Positions 39,104 through 48,293 of a stretch of 64,000 nt of DNA are shown piece after piece. Source of the stretch: Actinomadura flavalba DSM 45200 (GTDB taxonomy: Bacteria > Actinomycetota > Actinomycetes > Streptosporangiales > Streptosporangiaceae); contig NZ_KB894094.1 in the NCBI RefSeq assembly GCF_000374305.1, positions 665,077 through 729,076 of the forward strand. Direction: 5' to 3'. The stretch's first letter is position 1. Every line of letters starts with the position of its first letter. The notes under the pieces were generated by a model. That model was not told where the DNA came from, did not search any database, and saw only the letters and a list, made by a program, of their open reading frames with translations. A program made the translations under genes and the position numbers.

Positions 39104-40099
39104 TCAGAACACGTCCGGATAGACGAACAGGCCCGGGGCGCCGCCGGTGTGCCAGAACACGGCGGTCTCCCCGGCGCCGACCTCCCCCGCGTGCGCGAGC
39201 CCGGCCAGCGCGGCGGCGGCTTTCCCCGAGTAGACGGGGTCGAGCAGCACGCCCTCGGTGCGGGCGAACAGCCGGACGGCACCGGCCATCTCCGGCGTCT
39301 CGACGCCGTAACCGGGGCCGAACCAGTCGTCGCGCACCCGGTAGCCGCCCGCCGGGACGGGCACGTCCAGCAGCGCCGCCGTGTCGGCGAGCAGCGCGTC
39401 CAGCGCGGCGCGGGTGACGTCGGCGGGCTCGTAGACGCAGATCGCCTCGACCTCCGCCGTCACCCCCGCCTCGGCCAGGCCCAGCACCAGACCCGCCGCC
39501 GTGCCCGTCGTGCTCGACGCCACCACGATCCGGTCCACGTGCCCGGGGCCGCCGGGCGCGGTGAGCTGCGCGGCGAACTCGGCCGCCGCCGCGACGTAGC
39601 CGAGCGCGCCCGTCGCGTCCGAACCGCCGGTGGGGACGACGTGCGCCGGGCCGATCTCCTCCAGCACGGCGACGGTCTCGTCCAGCCCGTCCACCAGGTG
39701 GACGTTCGCGCCGAGCAGGCCGTCCAGCAGGACGTTGCCGTTCGTCTCGTACAGCGCGTCCGACCTCGGCACCGACCGGTTCAGCACCAGCTCGCAGCGC
39801 AGCCCGAGCCGCGCGCACGCCGCCGCCGTCTGCCGCGCGTGGTTCGACTGGACCGCCCCGAACGTGACGATCGTGTCGTGCCCCTCGGCCTTCGCCCGGC
39901 CCAGCAGGAACTCCAGTTTGCGGGTCTTGTTGCCGCCGAACGCCAGGCCCGTGCAGTCGTCCCGCTTGATCCAGACGTCCGGGCCGCCGAGCGCGGCGGT
40001 CAGCCGGGGCGCGGGCTCCAGCGGCGTCGGCCAGTGCCCGAGCGGAAGGCGGGGATGCTCGGCCAGGCGGGCGGTCAGGGTGGTCAGCGCGTCCGTCAT
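39104..40099 (-). CDS. D-cysteine desulfhydrase/ACC deaminase family PLP enzyme
   Basis: A 331-residue fold-type II PLP enzyme. IKRDDCTGLAFGGNKTRKLEFLL carries the PLP lysine in G-G-N-K-T-R-K, followed by TFGAVQSNHARQTAAACARLG and a late WHTGGAPGLFVY. ACC deaminases and D-cysteine desulfhydrases share this pattern. The substrate is best left as a D-amino acid or ACC, with D-cysteine (giving pyruvate, sulfide and ammonia) favoured. The ATG at 40099 overlaps the propeller gene's stop as ATGA, so the two are co-translated. The convergent cysteine-rich peptide may be functionally linked. Confidence 0.88.
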   Translation of the reverse strand: MTDALTTLTARLAEHPRLPLGHWPTPLEPAPRLTAALGGPDVWIKRDDCTGLAFGGNKTRKLEFLLGRAKAEGHDTIVTFGAVQSNHARQTAAACARLGLRCELVLNRSVPRSDALYETNGNVLLDGLLGANVHLVDGLDETVAVLEEIGPAHVVPTGGSDATGALGYVAAAAEFAAQLTAPGGPGHVDRIVVASSTTGTAAGLVLGLAEAGVTAEVEAICVYEPADVTRAALDALLADTAALLDVPVPAGGYRVRDDWFGPGYGVETPEMAGAVRLFARTEGVLLDPVYSGKAAAALAGLAHAGEVGAGETAVFWHTGGAPGLFVYPDVF

Positions 40100-42918
40100 G
40101 GGGCCATTGTGCGCCAGAGGTACGGGACGTCGCCCCGGTGGCTCATGGTCGTGCCGATGACGAGGAGCGCGCCGCCGTCGGCGGCGAGGGCGTCGACGCG
40201 CTGGTCGCCGTCGGCGCCCCGGGCGGGGAGGCGTTCCCACGCGCCGCCGCGTTCGGCGACGACCGTGAGCGTGCGTGCGCCGGGGACGCCGGTGGCCCCG
40301 GCGGCGGCGAAGCCCGCCGGGGTTGCGGTGACGGCGGCGGGGTCGCGCAGGACGTTGAGGTGCTGCGGCGTCCACGTCGTCCCGCCGTCCGGGCTGAGCA
40401 GCGCGCCGCCCGGGACGAGGGCGAGCAGCCGGGCGCCGTGCGCGGCGACGGCCGTGGGCGGCGCGGTGCCCGGCGGCTGGCGGGTCGGCTTCCAGGCGAC
40501 GCCGTCCGGGGACGTCCAGGCGCCGGGCATCTCGATGCCCTTGCCGCTGAGGCCGCCGACGGCCGCGTAACCGGCCGGGGTGGCGGTGACGGCGCGGGGC
40601 GCGGCGCCGGTGCCGGTGCCGAGGTTCGCGCGGCGCCAGGACGTGAGGTCGGCCGAATGCCAGACGCCGCCGGGGCCGACGGCGACGTAGCCGCGCGGAC
40701 CGGCGGCGACGCTCGTCGCGCGGCCCGGGGCGGGGACCGGCCGCCAGGTGACGCCGTCCGGCGAGGCGAGCGCCACGGCCTTCCCGGACGACTCCGCGCC
40801 GAGCGCGAGCCAGCCGGACGGGCCGTGCGCGACGGCGCCCAGGGCGCGGCGGCCCGGCGGCAGGGCGGTGCCCGCGCGGGTCCAGCCGGTGGGGGTCGCG
40901 GACGTCCAGACGGCCGCGTCGCCGCCGGTGGCGCCGACCGCGACGAGACGGCCCGGCGCGGCGGCCACCGCCGCCACCCTGCGCTGCACGCCGATCGCGC
41001 CGCCGACGCGGGTGAGGTCGACGGGGGCGCCCGCGACGAGCAGCGGGTCGTCGCCGGTGCGGCCCGCGACGACGGGCGTGCCGGCGCCCGCGACGGCGAG
41101 CGCGGTGACGGCCGGGATCGCGGTGCCGGGCGTCCAGGCGCGGCCGTCGGCGCTGCGCAGCGTGCGGAGCCCGCCGTCCTTGCCGCGCACGACGGCGGCC
41201 AGCCCCGCCGGGGAGCCCGCGAGCCGGACGACGATGCCGTGCGGCTCAGTGCCGAGCCCGGGGGCGGGCGTCCAGACGCGGCCGTCCGGGGAGGTCGCGA
41301 CGGTGCCGAAGCGGGTGGTCGTGCGGCGCTTCTTCGGGCCGGTCGTGCGGGCGTCGTCGCGGACGGCCGCGAACCCGCCCGGACCGGACGCGATCCCCTG
41401 CACCGGGCCCGGCGCCCCACGCGGTTGCGGCACCGGGACGGCCTGCCAGCGGCGCCCGCCGTCCGCCGAGCGCCACACGCCGGACGGCGCGCGCTTCCCG
41501 GTGACGCGGGCGGGCGTGCCGCGCGCGAGGAGCACGCCGCCGGAGACCGCGACCTGGTGCAGCTCGCGCGCGGACGGCGCCGCCGTCCGCTCCCAGGCGC
41601 GCCCGTCCGGCGACGTCCACACGGCGGCCCGGTTCCCGGCCGCGCCCACGGCGACGAACCCGGCGGCGGTGCGGGCCAGGCCCGTGACGCGGCCGGGCGG
41701 GCCGCCGGTGCGGTAGGTCCAGGTGCGGGCGTCGGGGCTCGTCCAGACGACGGACGCCCCGGCGGCGTCGCGGCCCAGCGCGACCCAGGAGTCCCGCGTC
41801 CCGGCCACGACGGCGGGCCGTGCGCCGCGCGGCGGCTCGTTGTCGTCGGGGGTGCGCACGGACGCCAGCCGCCACCGGCCGCCGTCGTCGTCCGACACGA
41901 TGAACTGCGCCCGCGCCCCGCCCGCCGCGCCCGGCTCGCTCTCGGCCCCGGCGGCCACGATGACGGGCCCCGCCGCCGCGACGGCCCCCAGCTCCTGCGC
42001 GAGCCCGTCCGACCCACCGGGCGCGGGCAGAAAGAACCGCCCACCCGGAAGCGCGGCGTCCGCCCCCGGACGAGGCGCCGGTGCGGGCTTCCAAGCGAAC
42101 ACGGCAACCCCGACGGCCGCCACCACCCCGACCACGACCCCCCCCGCCACCACAGGCCACCCCCGCCCACGCGCGACGCCACCCGAAGCCACCCCGCCCG
42201 ACCCAGCACCCCCGGAACCCGCCCTCCCGCCCGGCACATCCCGCTCACGCGCAACCTCCTGCGCACGCGCGGCACCCCCCGGAGCCGCACCGGCGACACG
42301 GGAAACCGCCCTCCCGCCCGGCACATCCCGCCCACGCGCCACCTCACCCGGCGCCGCGTCACCGGGAACCGCCCGCCCACGCGTCACCTCCTGCGCACGC
42401 ACGCCATCACCCGAAACCGCACCGACGGCGCGCGAAACCGCCTGCCCGCCCGGCACGTCCCGGTGACGCGCCGCCTCACCCGACACCGCGTCACTGGGAA
42501 CCGCCCGCTCACGCGCGGCATCACCCGGAGCCGGGCCTGTGGTGGGGGCGGCCGAACGCACGCCCGGCGCATTCCGGTCGCCCGGTTCGTCCGAAGCCGC
42601 ACCGGCTGTGCGGGAGACCGGGCGCATGCTCGGCTCATCCCGGTCGTGCGTCGTTTCGCCCGGAACCGCGCCGGTGGCGGGGGGAGCCGGGCGCACGCTC
42701 GGGGTGTCCTCGTCACCTGCGGTGTCGTCTGGGGCGGGGGTGGGGTGGCGCGGGGTCTGCCAGGGGACGCCGGCCGTTCGCCAGGCGTCGTAGGAGGCGC
42801 GCCAGTGGGAGCCCTTCGGGGCGGGTGCCTCGGTCACCGTGAGGATGCGGCGGGCCTCGCGGGACGCGGTGTTCTCCGCGCCGGGCGCGTCGTCGTGCTC
42901 GGGTGTCCTCGCCGTCAC
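40096..42918 (-). CDS. Membrane-anchored beta-propeller (BNR-repeat-like) protein with disordered repeat-rich N-terminus
   Basis: A 940-residue protein. Residues 1-245 are cytoplasmic and low in complexity, opening with a conserved-looking KGSHWRASYDAWRTAGVPWQ followed by imperfect ~40-residue repeats containing ARxRDVPGGxAVSR. One transmembrane segment follows (GWPVVAGGVVVGVVAAVGVAVF). The remaining ~650 residues are extracellular and repeat modules such as AVWTSPDGRAWERT, GVWRSADGGRRWQ and WTSPDGVAWKPT, the S-x-D-x-G-x-x-W Asp-box of sialidase-like propellers. No catalytic set is visible, so a binding or sensing role is more likely than hydrolysis. It is coupled to the PLP enzyme downstream. 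Confidence 0.8.
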   Translation of the reverse strand: MTARTPEHDDAPGAENTASREARRILTVTEAPAPKGSHWRASYDAWRTAGVPWQTPRHPTPAPDDTAGDEDTPSVRPAPPATGAVPGETTHDRDEPSMRPVSRTAGAASDEPGDRNAPGVRSAAPTTGPAPGDAARERAVPSDAVSGEAARHRDVPGGQAVSRAVGAVSGDGVRAQEVTRGRAVPGDAAPGEVARGRDVPGGRAVSRVAGAAPGGAARAQEVARERDVPGGRAGSGGAGSGGVASGGVARGRGWPVVAGGVVVGVVAAVGVAVFAWKPAPAPRPGADAALPGGRFFLPAPGGSDGLAQELGAVAAAGPVIVAAGAESEPGAAGGARAQFIVSDDDGGRWRLASVRTPDDNEPPRGARPAVVAGTRDSWVALGRDAAGASVVWTSPDARTWTYRTGGPPGRVTGLARTAAGFVAVGAAGNRAAVWTSPDGRAWERTAAPSARELHQVAVSGGVLLARGTPARVTGKRAPSGVWRSADGGRRWQAVPVPQPRGAPGPVQGIASGPGGFAAVRDDARTTGPKKRRTTTRFGTVATSPDGRVWTPAPGLGTEPHGIVVRLAGSPAGLAAVVRGKDGGLRTLRSADGRAWTPGTAIPAVTALAVAGAGTPVVAGRTGDDPLLVAGAPVDLTRVGGAIGVQRRVAAVAAAPGRLVAVGATGGDAAVWTSATPTGWTRAGTALPPGRRALGAVAHGPSGWLALGAESSGKAVALASPDGVTWRPVPAPGRATSVAAGPRGYVAVGPGGVWHSADLTSWRRANLGTGTGAAPRAVTATPAGYAAVGGLSGKGIEMPGAWTSPDGVAWKPTRQPPGTAPPTAVAAHGARLLALVPGGALLSPDGGTTWTPQHLNVLRDPAAVTATPAGFAAAGATGVPGARTLTVVAERGGAWERLPARGADGDQRVDALAADGGALLVIGTTMSHRGDVPYLWRTMAP
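42210..42480. repeat. Imperfect coding repeats in the propeller protein N-terminus
   Basis: Blocks encoding RDVPGGxAVSRxxGA recur about every 120-130 bp (RDVPGGQ, RDVPGGR, RDVPGGR) within the disordered cytoplasmic region. Unlike the intergenic arrays these are clearly inside a coding frame and vary in length. Confidence 0.7.
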
Positions 42919-43002
42919 TCGTTCCCCTCCGCGTGCTCGCGCGCGGCCGGGACGTCGGTGCGTACGGCCGCCCTCCCCCGTGGGACGGTGCCGTCCATCC
43001 TG

Positions 43003-43548
43003 TCAGGCGGAGGGCGGAAGGTCCGTCACTTCGATCGTGCCCTTGTAGGCGAGTCCCTGGACGCGGACGCACTGCGTGCGCGGCGGGGCGTCGCCGCGCA
43101 GGTCCGTCGAGACGCCCGCGCCGCCGGACTCCACCCGGACCCCGGGCGGCACGAGGATGTCGACGCGGGACTTGTAGGCGACGACGCGCAGCCGCGCCAC
43201 GTCGCCGTACTCGGCGGCGGTGAGGTCGAGCACGGCCCGGCCCTTGTAGACGACGACCGTCGACACCGGCGGCAGCGGGTACCGGCCCGACCGGCGCAGC
43301 ACGCTCTTCCACGCGAGCTGGAAGCGCCCCGCGACGCGGGCGCCCGGCGCGGCGGGCGCGTGCGCGGGCAGGTCGGCCGCGACGAGCGCCAGTTCGGGGG
43401 TCGTGCGGCAGCGCAAAGTGCGCTCGATGCGCTCGTCGAGTTCGGCCTCGTCGATCCGGCCGTCGGCGAACGCGGTGTGCAGGCGCACGAGCACGGCGTC
43501 CCGGTCGAGATCCGAGGCGCGCTGCGCGGGGCGTTGATCGAGGCTCAT
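43003..43548 (-). CDS. DUF1707 domain protein with LiaF-like C-terminus
   Basis: A 181-residue protein. The N-terminal DUF1707 segment (RASDLDRDAVLVRLHTAFADGRIDEAELDERIERTL, about 9-45) is a short helical SHOCT-like module found in many actinobacterial envelope proteins. The C-terminal half (VVAYKSRVDILVPPGVRVESGG) resembles the beta-helical 'cell wall-active antibiotics response' domain. It has no membrane span. AGGGAAG precedes the ATG at 43548. It may respond to envelope stress; a MerR-type palindrome lies in the promoter region. It is 84 bp upstream of the propeller gene on the same strand. Confidence 0.85.
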   Translation of the reverse strand: MSLDQRPAQRASDLDRDAVLVRLHTAFADGRIDEAELDERIERTLRCRTTPELALVAADLPAHAPAAPGARVAGRFQLAWKSVLRRSGRYPLPPVSTVVVYKGRAVLDLTAAEYGDVARLRVVAYKSRVDILVPPGVRVESGGAGVSTDLRGDAPPRTQCVRVQGLAYKGTIEVTDLPPSA

Positions 43549-43588
43549 CGGATCTTCCCTTCGCGGTCTCGCCGCCCGAGCCTGCACG

Positions 43589-43609
43589 CTTCCACCGTTG
43601 GAAGGTCAA
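43589..43609 (-). promoter_or_regulatory. MerR-type promoter/operator upstream of the DUF1707 gene
   Basis: On the minus strand, TTGACC overlaps the palindrome CTTCCA-N4-TGGAAG (43589-43604). The geometry recalls MerR-family operators placed between a TTGACC -35 and a -10 with a long spacer. It lies about 40 nt upstream of the DUF1707 start. No merR gene is nearby. Confidence 0.4.
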
Positions 43610-43754
43610 GCCCCGACTCGCGATGTATCTTAACTTGAACCGGCTCCCCGCCGGGAGACCCCGGCCGGACCCGGCCGCGCGCCTGCCGGGCCGCGCACCC
43701 TCCCTCGGCTAGATTCGGCTCAAGCCGATCATCGAACACCGGAGACGGGGGCCC

Positions 43755-44339
43755 GTGACAGTGACGGCCGGGCACGAACATGGCCCGTACACCCTGTACG
43801 ACCTGGACCAGGCGCCCGACGACGGGCGCCGCCACGAGCTGGCGCACGGGTGGCTCACCGAGCTGCCCGGCGACCTGTGGCACGACAACGCGGCCGAGCG
43901 GCTGCGCGACATCCTGCGCAACGGCGCGCAGCAGGCGAACGCGGAGATCCACGTCGCGGGCGCCCCGCAGGACGTCACGACACCGGCGGGCATCCGCAAA
44001 CCGGACGTGTTCGTGGTGTCCCGCGACGTGGCGCGCGGCGCGCTGGAGCGCCGCACCCGCACCTACTACGGGCCCGACCTGCTGCTCGCGGCGGAGATCG
44101 TGACGCCGCGCACCGCCAGCGAGCAGGCCGACCGGGTCCGCAAGGTCGCCGAGTACGCCGCCACCGGCATCCCGCACTACTGGATCATCGACCTGGAGCC
44201 GCGCCCGTCGGTGACGCTGCTGCGCCTCACCGACGCCGGATACCGGGTCGTCGGCCGGGCCAGGTCCGGGGACACCGTCAGCGTGACGGAACCCTTCCCC
44301 GTCGCGTTCGATCCGGCGCGCCTGTCGGAGATGGAATAG
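43755..44339 (+). CDS. Uma2 family (DUF820) putative endonuclease
   Basis: A 194-residue PD-(D/E)XK-fold protein. YTLYDLDQAPDDGRRHELAHGWL, IRKPDVFVV (catalytic P-D), LLLAAEIVTP (E-I-V) and VRKVAEYAATGIPHYWIID are the standard Uma2 blocks. These are abundant in actinobacteria and cyanobacteria, usually of unknown function. Transcription could start from TAGATT near 43711, followed by GGAGACGGGGG before the GTG at 43755. Its TAG stop forms part of the putative -10 of the next gene. Confidence 0.88.
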   Translation: MTVTAGHEHGPYTLYDLDQAPDDGRRHELAHGWLTELPGDLWHDNAAERLRDILRNGAQQANAEIHVAGAPQDVTTPAGIRKPDVFVVSRDVARGALERRTRTYYGPDLLLAAEIVTPRTASEQADRVRKVAEYAATGIPHYWIIDLEPRPSVTLLRLTDAGYRVVGRARSGDTVSVTEPFPVAFDPARLSEME

Positions 44340-44342
44340 GGT
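44337..44342 (+). promoter_or_regulatory. Putative -10 (TAGGGT) for a leaderless transcript, overlapping a stop codon
   Basis: TAGGGT fits TAnnnT and ends 6 nt before the GTG at 44349. Its first three bases are the Uma2 stop codon. No Shine-Dalgarno precedes the cupin start. Confidence 0.4.
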
Positions 44343-44348
44343 CGCGGC

Positions 44349-45029
44349 GTGCTGCTGACGACGCTCGACGCGTGGCGGGCCCAGGCCGGTGACCGGTTCG
44401 TCCTGTCGGAGGCCGGGGGCGTCTGGGCGCCGGACGACGACGCCGCCCTGTTCACCCTGGCCGACGAGACGTTCCCGTCCGGTCAGGTCGTCGCCGCCGA
44501 CCTGACGCCGCTGCCGGGCCTGGCGCAGGGCGTCGTCGACCGGTCGCCCGCGGGCGAGCTGCGCTTCCTGCGGCGCGGCCCGGACGGCCGGCACACCGCG
44601 CTGCTGCACCGGCCCGCGACCGCGCAGGCGCTCGACCTCGTCCCGCACCCCGAGGGCGGCTGGTACCGGGAGACGTGGCGCGCCGCGCCGCGCTTCACCC
44701 CGCCGGGCTATCCCGGCGAGCGCTACGCGGCCACCGGCATCTACTTCCTGCTGCCGCTCGGCGAGGAGTCGATCTGGCACGCCGTCCGCTCGGACGAGGT
44801 GTGGCTGTGGCACGCGGGCGGCCCGCTGACGCTGCTGCTCGGCGGCCCCGGCGACGCGCCCGGCGAGCCGTCCGCGATCACCCTCGGCGCCGACCTGGCG
44901 GCGGGCCAGGTCCCGCAGGCCCTCGTCCCGGCGGGCGTCTGGCAGGCCGCCCGGCCCGCCGCCGACACCGAGGTCCTGGTCTCCTGCGTGGTCTCCCCCG
45001 GCTTCGACTTCGCCGACTTCCGCGCCTGA
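44349..45029 (+). CDS. Cupin_5 (DUF985) protein with an N-terminal extension
   Basis: A 226-residue protein. The C-terminal ~140 residues are a DUF985 cupin: LVPHPEGGWYRETWR, TGIYFLLPLGEESIWHAVRSDEVWLWHAGGPL over two stretches, and LVPAGVWQAARPA, with the usual H-P-E-G-G-W/Y start. The first ~85 residues form a separate small domain without motifs I recognise. DUF985 proteins bind metals; some are linked to sugar-nucleotide epimerisation-like folds, but the reaction is unknown. It is convergent with the TIM-barrel isomerase gene, with only 8 bp between stops and no terminator. Confidence 0.83.
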   Translation: MLLTTLDAWRAQAGDRFVLSEAGGVWAPDDDAALFTLADETFPSGQVVAADLTPLPGLAQGVVDRSPAGELRFLRRGPDGRHTALLHRPATAQALDLVPHPEGGWYRETWRAAPRFTPPGYPGERYAATGIYFLLPLGEESIWHAVRSDEVWLWHAGGPLTLLLGGPGDAPGEPSAITLGADLAAGQVPQALVPAGVWQAARPAADTEVLVSCVVSPGFDFADFRA

Positions 45030-45037
45030 CGCGCGGC

Positions 45038-46045
45038 TCAGTCCGAGCCGAAGGCGGCGTCGAAGGACGCGGTCGGGGGTTCGATGGAGTTGAGGTCGCG
45101 GATGAAGGCGAGGGCCTCGGGCGCGCCGCGCAGGCGGTCCATGCCCGCGTCCTCCCACTCGATCGAGACGGGACCGGCGTAGCCGATGGCGTTGAGGGCG
45201 CGGAAGCACTCCTCCCAGGGGACGTCGCCGCGGCCGGTGGAGACGAAGTCCCAGGAGCGGCGCGCGTCGCCCCACGGGAGGTGGGACGACAGCCGCCCCC
45301 GGCGGCCGTCGCGCGGACGGACGCGGGTGTCCTTGCAGTCCACGTGGTAGATCCGGTCGCGGAAGTCGTGCAGGAAGCCGACCGGGTCGATGTCCTGCCA
45401 CACCATGTGCGACGGGTCCCAGTTGAGCCCGAACGCCGGACGGTGGCCCACGGCCTCCAGGGCACGCAGCGTCGTGTGGTGGTCGTAGGCGATCTCGCTC
45501 GGGTGCACCTCGTGCGCGAACCGGACGCCGACCTCGTCGAACACGTCCAGGATCGGGTTCCAGCGCTCGGCGAAGTCGGCGTACCCCCGGTCGATCATCG
45601 ACGGGGGCGTGGGCGGGAACAGCGCGAGCGTGTGCCAGATCGACGACCCGGTGAACCCGACGACCGTGTCCACGCCGAGCCGGGCGGCGGCCCGCGCCGT
45701 GTCGGCCATCTCCGCCGCCGCCCGCTGACGCACGCCCTCGGGCGACCCGTCGCCCCAGATCCGGGACGGCAGGATGCCCCGGTGCCGCTCGTCGATCGGG
45801 TCGTCGCAGACGGCCTGGCCGACGAGGTGGTTGGACAGCGTCCACACCTTCAGGCCGTGTTCGGCGAGCAGGTCCAGCCGCCCGCGCACGTAGCCGTCGT
45901 CGTGCAGCGCCGCCTGGACGTCGAAGTGGTCGCCCCAGCAGGCGATCTCCAGCCCGTCGTAGCCCCACCCGGCCGCCAGCTCGCACACCCGGGCGAACGG
46001 CAGGTCGGCCCACTGGCCGGTGAACAGGGTGATCGGTCGCGTCAT
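45038..46045 (-). CDS. Sugar phosphate isomerase/epimerase family TIM-barrel protein
   Basis: A 335-residue protein of the xylose isomerase-like TIM-barrel superfamily. The motifs are [53 protein letters not shown] and HVDCKDTR; the glutamate, aspartate and histidine residues are those of the metal site in IolE/DTE-type isomerases. It is coupled by ATGA to a Gfo/Idh/MocA dehydrogenase, a pairing typical of inositol, levoglucosan and 3-keto-glycoside pathways. It is likely to act on an oxidised sugar or cyclitol brought in by the ABC importer upstream. Confidence 0.88.
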   Translation of the reverse strand: MTRPITLFTGQWADLPFARVCELAAGWGYDGLEIACWGDHFDVQAALHDDGYVRGRLDLLAEHGLKVWTLSNHLVGQAVCDDPIDERHRGILPSRIWGDGSPEGVRQRAAAEMADTARAAARLGVDTVVGFTGSSIWHTLALFPPTPPSMIDRGYADFAERWNPILDVFDEVGVRFAHEVHPSEIAYDHHTTLRALEAVGHRPAFGLNWDPSHMVWQDIDPVGFLHDFRDRIYHVDCKDTRVRPRDGRRGRLSSHLPWGDARRSWDFVSTGRGDVPWEECFRALNAIGYAGPVSIEWEDAGMDRLRGAPEALAFIRDLNSIEPPTASFDAAFGSD

Positions 46046-47187
46046 CGCGCGTCTCCTTCCACGGTGACCCACGCCGTCCCGCCGTCGGCGCTGCGCTGCA
46101 CGGCGTCCAGGACGCGCTGCACGCGCAGCCCGTCCGCGAACGACGGTGCCGGGTCGGCGTCGTCGGCGATGGCGTTGAGCAGGTCGGCGAACTGGTGGGT
46201 GAAGGTGTGCTCGTAGCCGAGCAGGTGCCCGGGCGGCCACCAGGCCCCTGCGTACGGGTGGCCCGGCTCGGTCACCATGATCCGGCGGAAGCCCGCCGTC
46301 TCGGCGTCCTCGGTGTGGTCGTGGAACCACAGCTCGTTCAGCGCCTCCAGGTCGAAGGACAGGCTGCCCTCGGTCCCGTTGACCTCGATGCGCTGCGCGT
46401 TCTTGCGGCCCGCCGCGACGCGCGTCGCCTCGAACGAGGCGAGCGCGCCGCCGGAGAGGCGGGCGATGAACAGGGCGGCGTCGTCCACGGTGACGGGCGC
46501 GGCCCCGCCGCCGGGCAGCGGACGTTCCGCCGTGAACGTCTCCAGCAGCGCCGACACGCCCGTGACGTACTCGCCCGTGATGAACTGGGCGGTGTCCACG
46601 ATGTGCGAGGCGATGTCCCCGAGTGCCCCCGACCCGGCCCGGTCGCGGTCCATCCGCCAGGTGTGCTCGGCGTCCGGCGACGTCAGCCAGTCCTGGAGGT
46701 ACTGGGCGCGGACGTGCCGGATTTCACCGAGTCGCCCGCTCAGCACCAGCCGCCGCGCGAGCGTCACGGCGGGCACCCGGCGGTAGTTGAACCCGACCAT
46801 CGAGCGGACGCCGCGTCCGGCCGCCGCCTCGGCCGCCGCGACCAGCTCGGCGGCCTCGGCGACGCTGTTCGCGAGCGGCTTCTCGCACAGCACGTGCTTT
46901 CCGGCCGCGAGCGCGGCCAGGGCGATCTCGGTGTGGGTGTCGCCGGGGGTGCAGATGTCGATGAGCTGGACGTCGTCGCGGCGCAGCAGCTCCTTCCAGT
47001 CGGTCTCCACCGACTCCCAGCCGAGCGCCCGCGCCGCCGCCCCGGCGCGCTCCGCCGACCGGCCCGCCAGCGCGGTGAGCCGGGGCGTCAGCGGCGGGTC
47101 GAAGAACGCCGCCACGTTGCGCCAGCCCTGCGAGTGGGCGCGTCCCATGAACGCGTGCCCCACCATGCCCACACCGAGTTCCGCCAT
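46042..47187 (-). CDS. Gfo/Idh/MocA family NAD(P)-dependent dehydrogenase
   Basis: A 381-residue two-domain oxidoreductase. The Rossmann motif is [17 protein letters not shown], with [28 protein letters not shown] (the E-K-P motif) in two parts and the C-terminal substrate domain [16 protein letters not shown] with the catalytic D/H. It oxidises a hydroxyl of a sugar or cyclitol. The start is the ATG at 47187, 32 nt after the solute-binding protein stop. The 117 residues readable upstream are a shadow of that gene. Confidence 0.92.
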   Translation of the reverse strand: MAELGVGMVGHAFMGRAHSQGWRNVAAFFDPPLTPRLTALAGRSAERAGAAARALGWESVETDWKELLRRDDVQLIDICTPGDTHTEIALAALAAGKHVLCEKPLANSVAEAAELVAAAEAAAGRGVRSMVGFNYRRVPAVTLARRLVLSGRLGEIRHVRAQYLQDWLTSPDAEHTWRMDRDRAGSGALGDIASHIVDTAQFITGEYVTGVSALLETFTAERPLPGGGAAPVTVDDAALFIARLSGGALASFEATRVAAGRKNAQRIEVNGTEGSLSFDLEALNELWFHDHTEDAETAGFRRIMVTEPGHPYAGAWWPPGHLLGYEHTFTHQFADLLNAIADDADPAPSFADGLRVQRVLDAVQRSADGGTAWVTVEGDAR

Positions 47188-47219
47188 GATGTCCCCCTTT
47201 CCGTGGTGCCGGGCGCGCG

Positions 47220-48272
47220 TCAGGACTCGAAGCCGAGCGGCAGGTACGTGGCGACGTTGTCCTTGGTGACGGTCTCGGACGCGAGCGTCAGCGACTGCGG
47301 CGCCCGCTGCTCGACGAGGTCGGCCATGCCCTTGTCCTGCGCGATGAGCCGGGCGATCCGGATCGCGGACCCGGCCATCGTCGGGCTGTAGGTGACGGTC
47401 GCCTCCAGCACGCCCGAACCCTGGATCTCGCGCATCGCGTTGGCCGAGCCCGCGCCGCCGACCATGAAGAACTCCTTGCGGTTCGCCTGCTTGATCGCGG
47501 CCAGGACGCCGACGCCCTGGTCGTCGTCGTGGTTCCACAGCGCGTCGATCTTCTTGTGCGCCTGGAGCAGGTTGGCGGCGACCTGGTTGCCGCTCTCCAC
47601 GGTGAACTTGGCGTCCTGCTTGGCGGTGACCTTGAAGTCGTAGGTGGCGAGCGCGTCGGCGAAGCCCTTGCTGCGGTCCTGGGTGAGGGGCAGCGTCGCG
47701 ATGCCCTGGATCTCCACGATCACCGGGTTCGACACGTTCTTCTGCTTCAGCTTCTCCCCGACGTAGTGTCCGGCGGCGACGCCCATGCCGTAGTTGTCGC
47801 CGCCGATCCAGGTCCGGTAGGAGAGCTTGTCGGGGAAGACGCGGTCGAGGTTGACGACGGGGATGCCCGCGTCCATCGCCTTGCGGGCGACCTGGTTGAG
47901 CTGCGCGCCGTCGTTGGGCAGCAGCACCAGCACGTTGACCTTGGCCGCGATCAGCGACTCGACGGCCGAGATCTGCTGGTTGATGTCGTTGGTCGGCTCG
48001 ACGGCCCGCAGCGTGACGTCGGAGTAGTTCTTGGCGACGTCCTGCGCGTTCTTGGTGATGGCGGCGATCCAGCCGTGGTCGGCGGCGGGCGCGGAGAACC
48101 CGATCGTGACCTTGGTGCCGGGCTTGTCGTTGTCACCGCCGTTGATCGCGGCGGCGGGCTTGGACGCCTCCTCCGGGGTGTTGCCCGTGCAGGCGGCGGC
48201 GAGGCCGCCCGCGGCGACGGCGGCGCCGCCGATCAGCAGGCCCCGGCGGGACGGGATGCGAGGGGTGTTCAT
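47220..48272 (-). CDS. ABC sugar transporter, RbsB-type solute-binding lipoprotein
   Basis: A 350-residue periplasmic-binding-protein-like type 1 lipoprotein. Its signal has a twin-arginine motif (SRRGLLIGG) and the lipobox LAAAC, so it is probably exported folded and lipid-anchored. The mature part, VTIGFSAPAADHGWIAAITKNA and VLVLLPNDGAQLNQVARKAMDAGIPVVNLDR over two segments, is typical of ribose/inositol/rhamnose-type binders. It delivers ligand to the permease and ATPase encoded upstream. The ligand cannot be deduced. Confidence 0.93.
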   Translation of the reverse strand: MNTPRIPSRRGLLIGGAAVAAGGLAAACTGNTPEEASKPAAAINGGDNDKPGTKVTIGFSAPAADHGWIAAITKNAQDVAKNYSDVTLRAVEPTNDINQQISAVESLIAAKVNVLVLLPNDGAQLNQVARKAMDAGIPVVNLDRVFPDKLSYRTWIGGDNYGMGVAAGHYVGEKLKQKNVSNPVIVEIQGIATLPLTQDRSKGFADALATYDFKVTAKQDAKFTVESGNQVAANLLQAHKKIDALWNHDDDQGVGVLAAIKQANRKEFFMVGGAGSANAMREIQGSGVLEATVTYSPTMAGSAIRIARLIAQDKGMADLVEQRAPQSLTLASETVTKDNVATYLPLGFES

Positions 48273-48293
48273 GACTGCTCCTGGGGGGTGGGG

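Noticed and set aside
43620..43650. SoxR box near TTCAAGTTAAG
   Set aside because: Only one half-site matches; the dyad is not completed.
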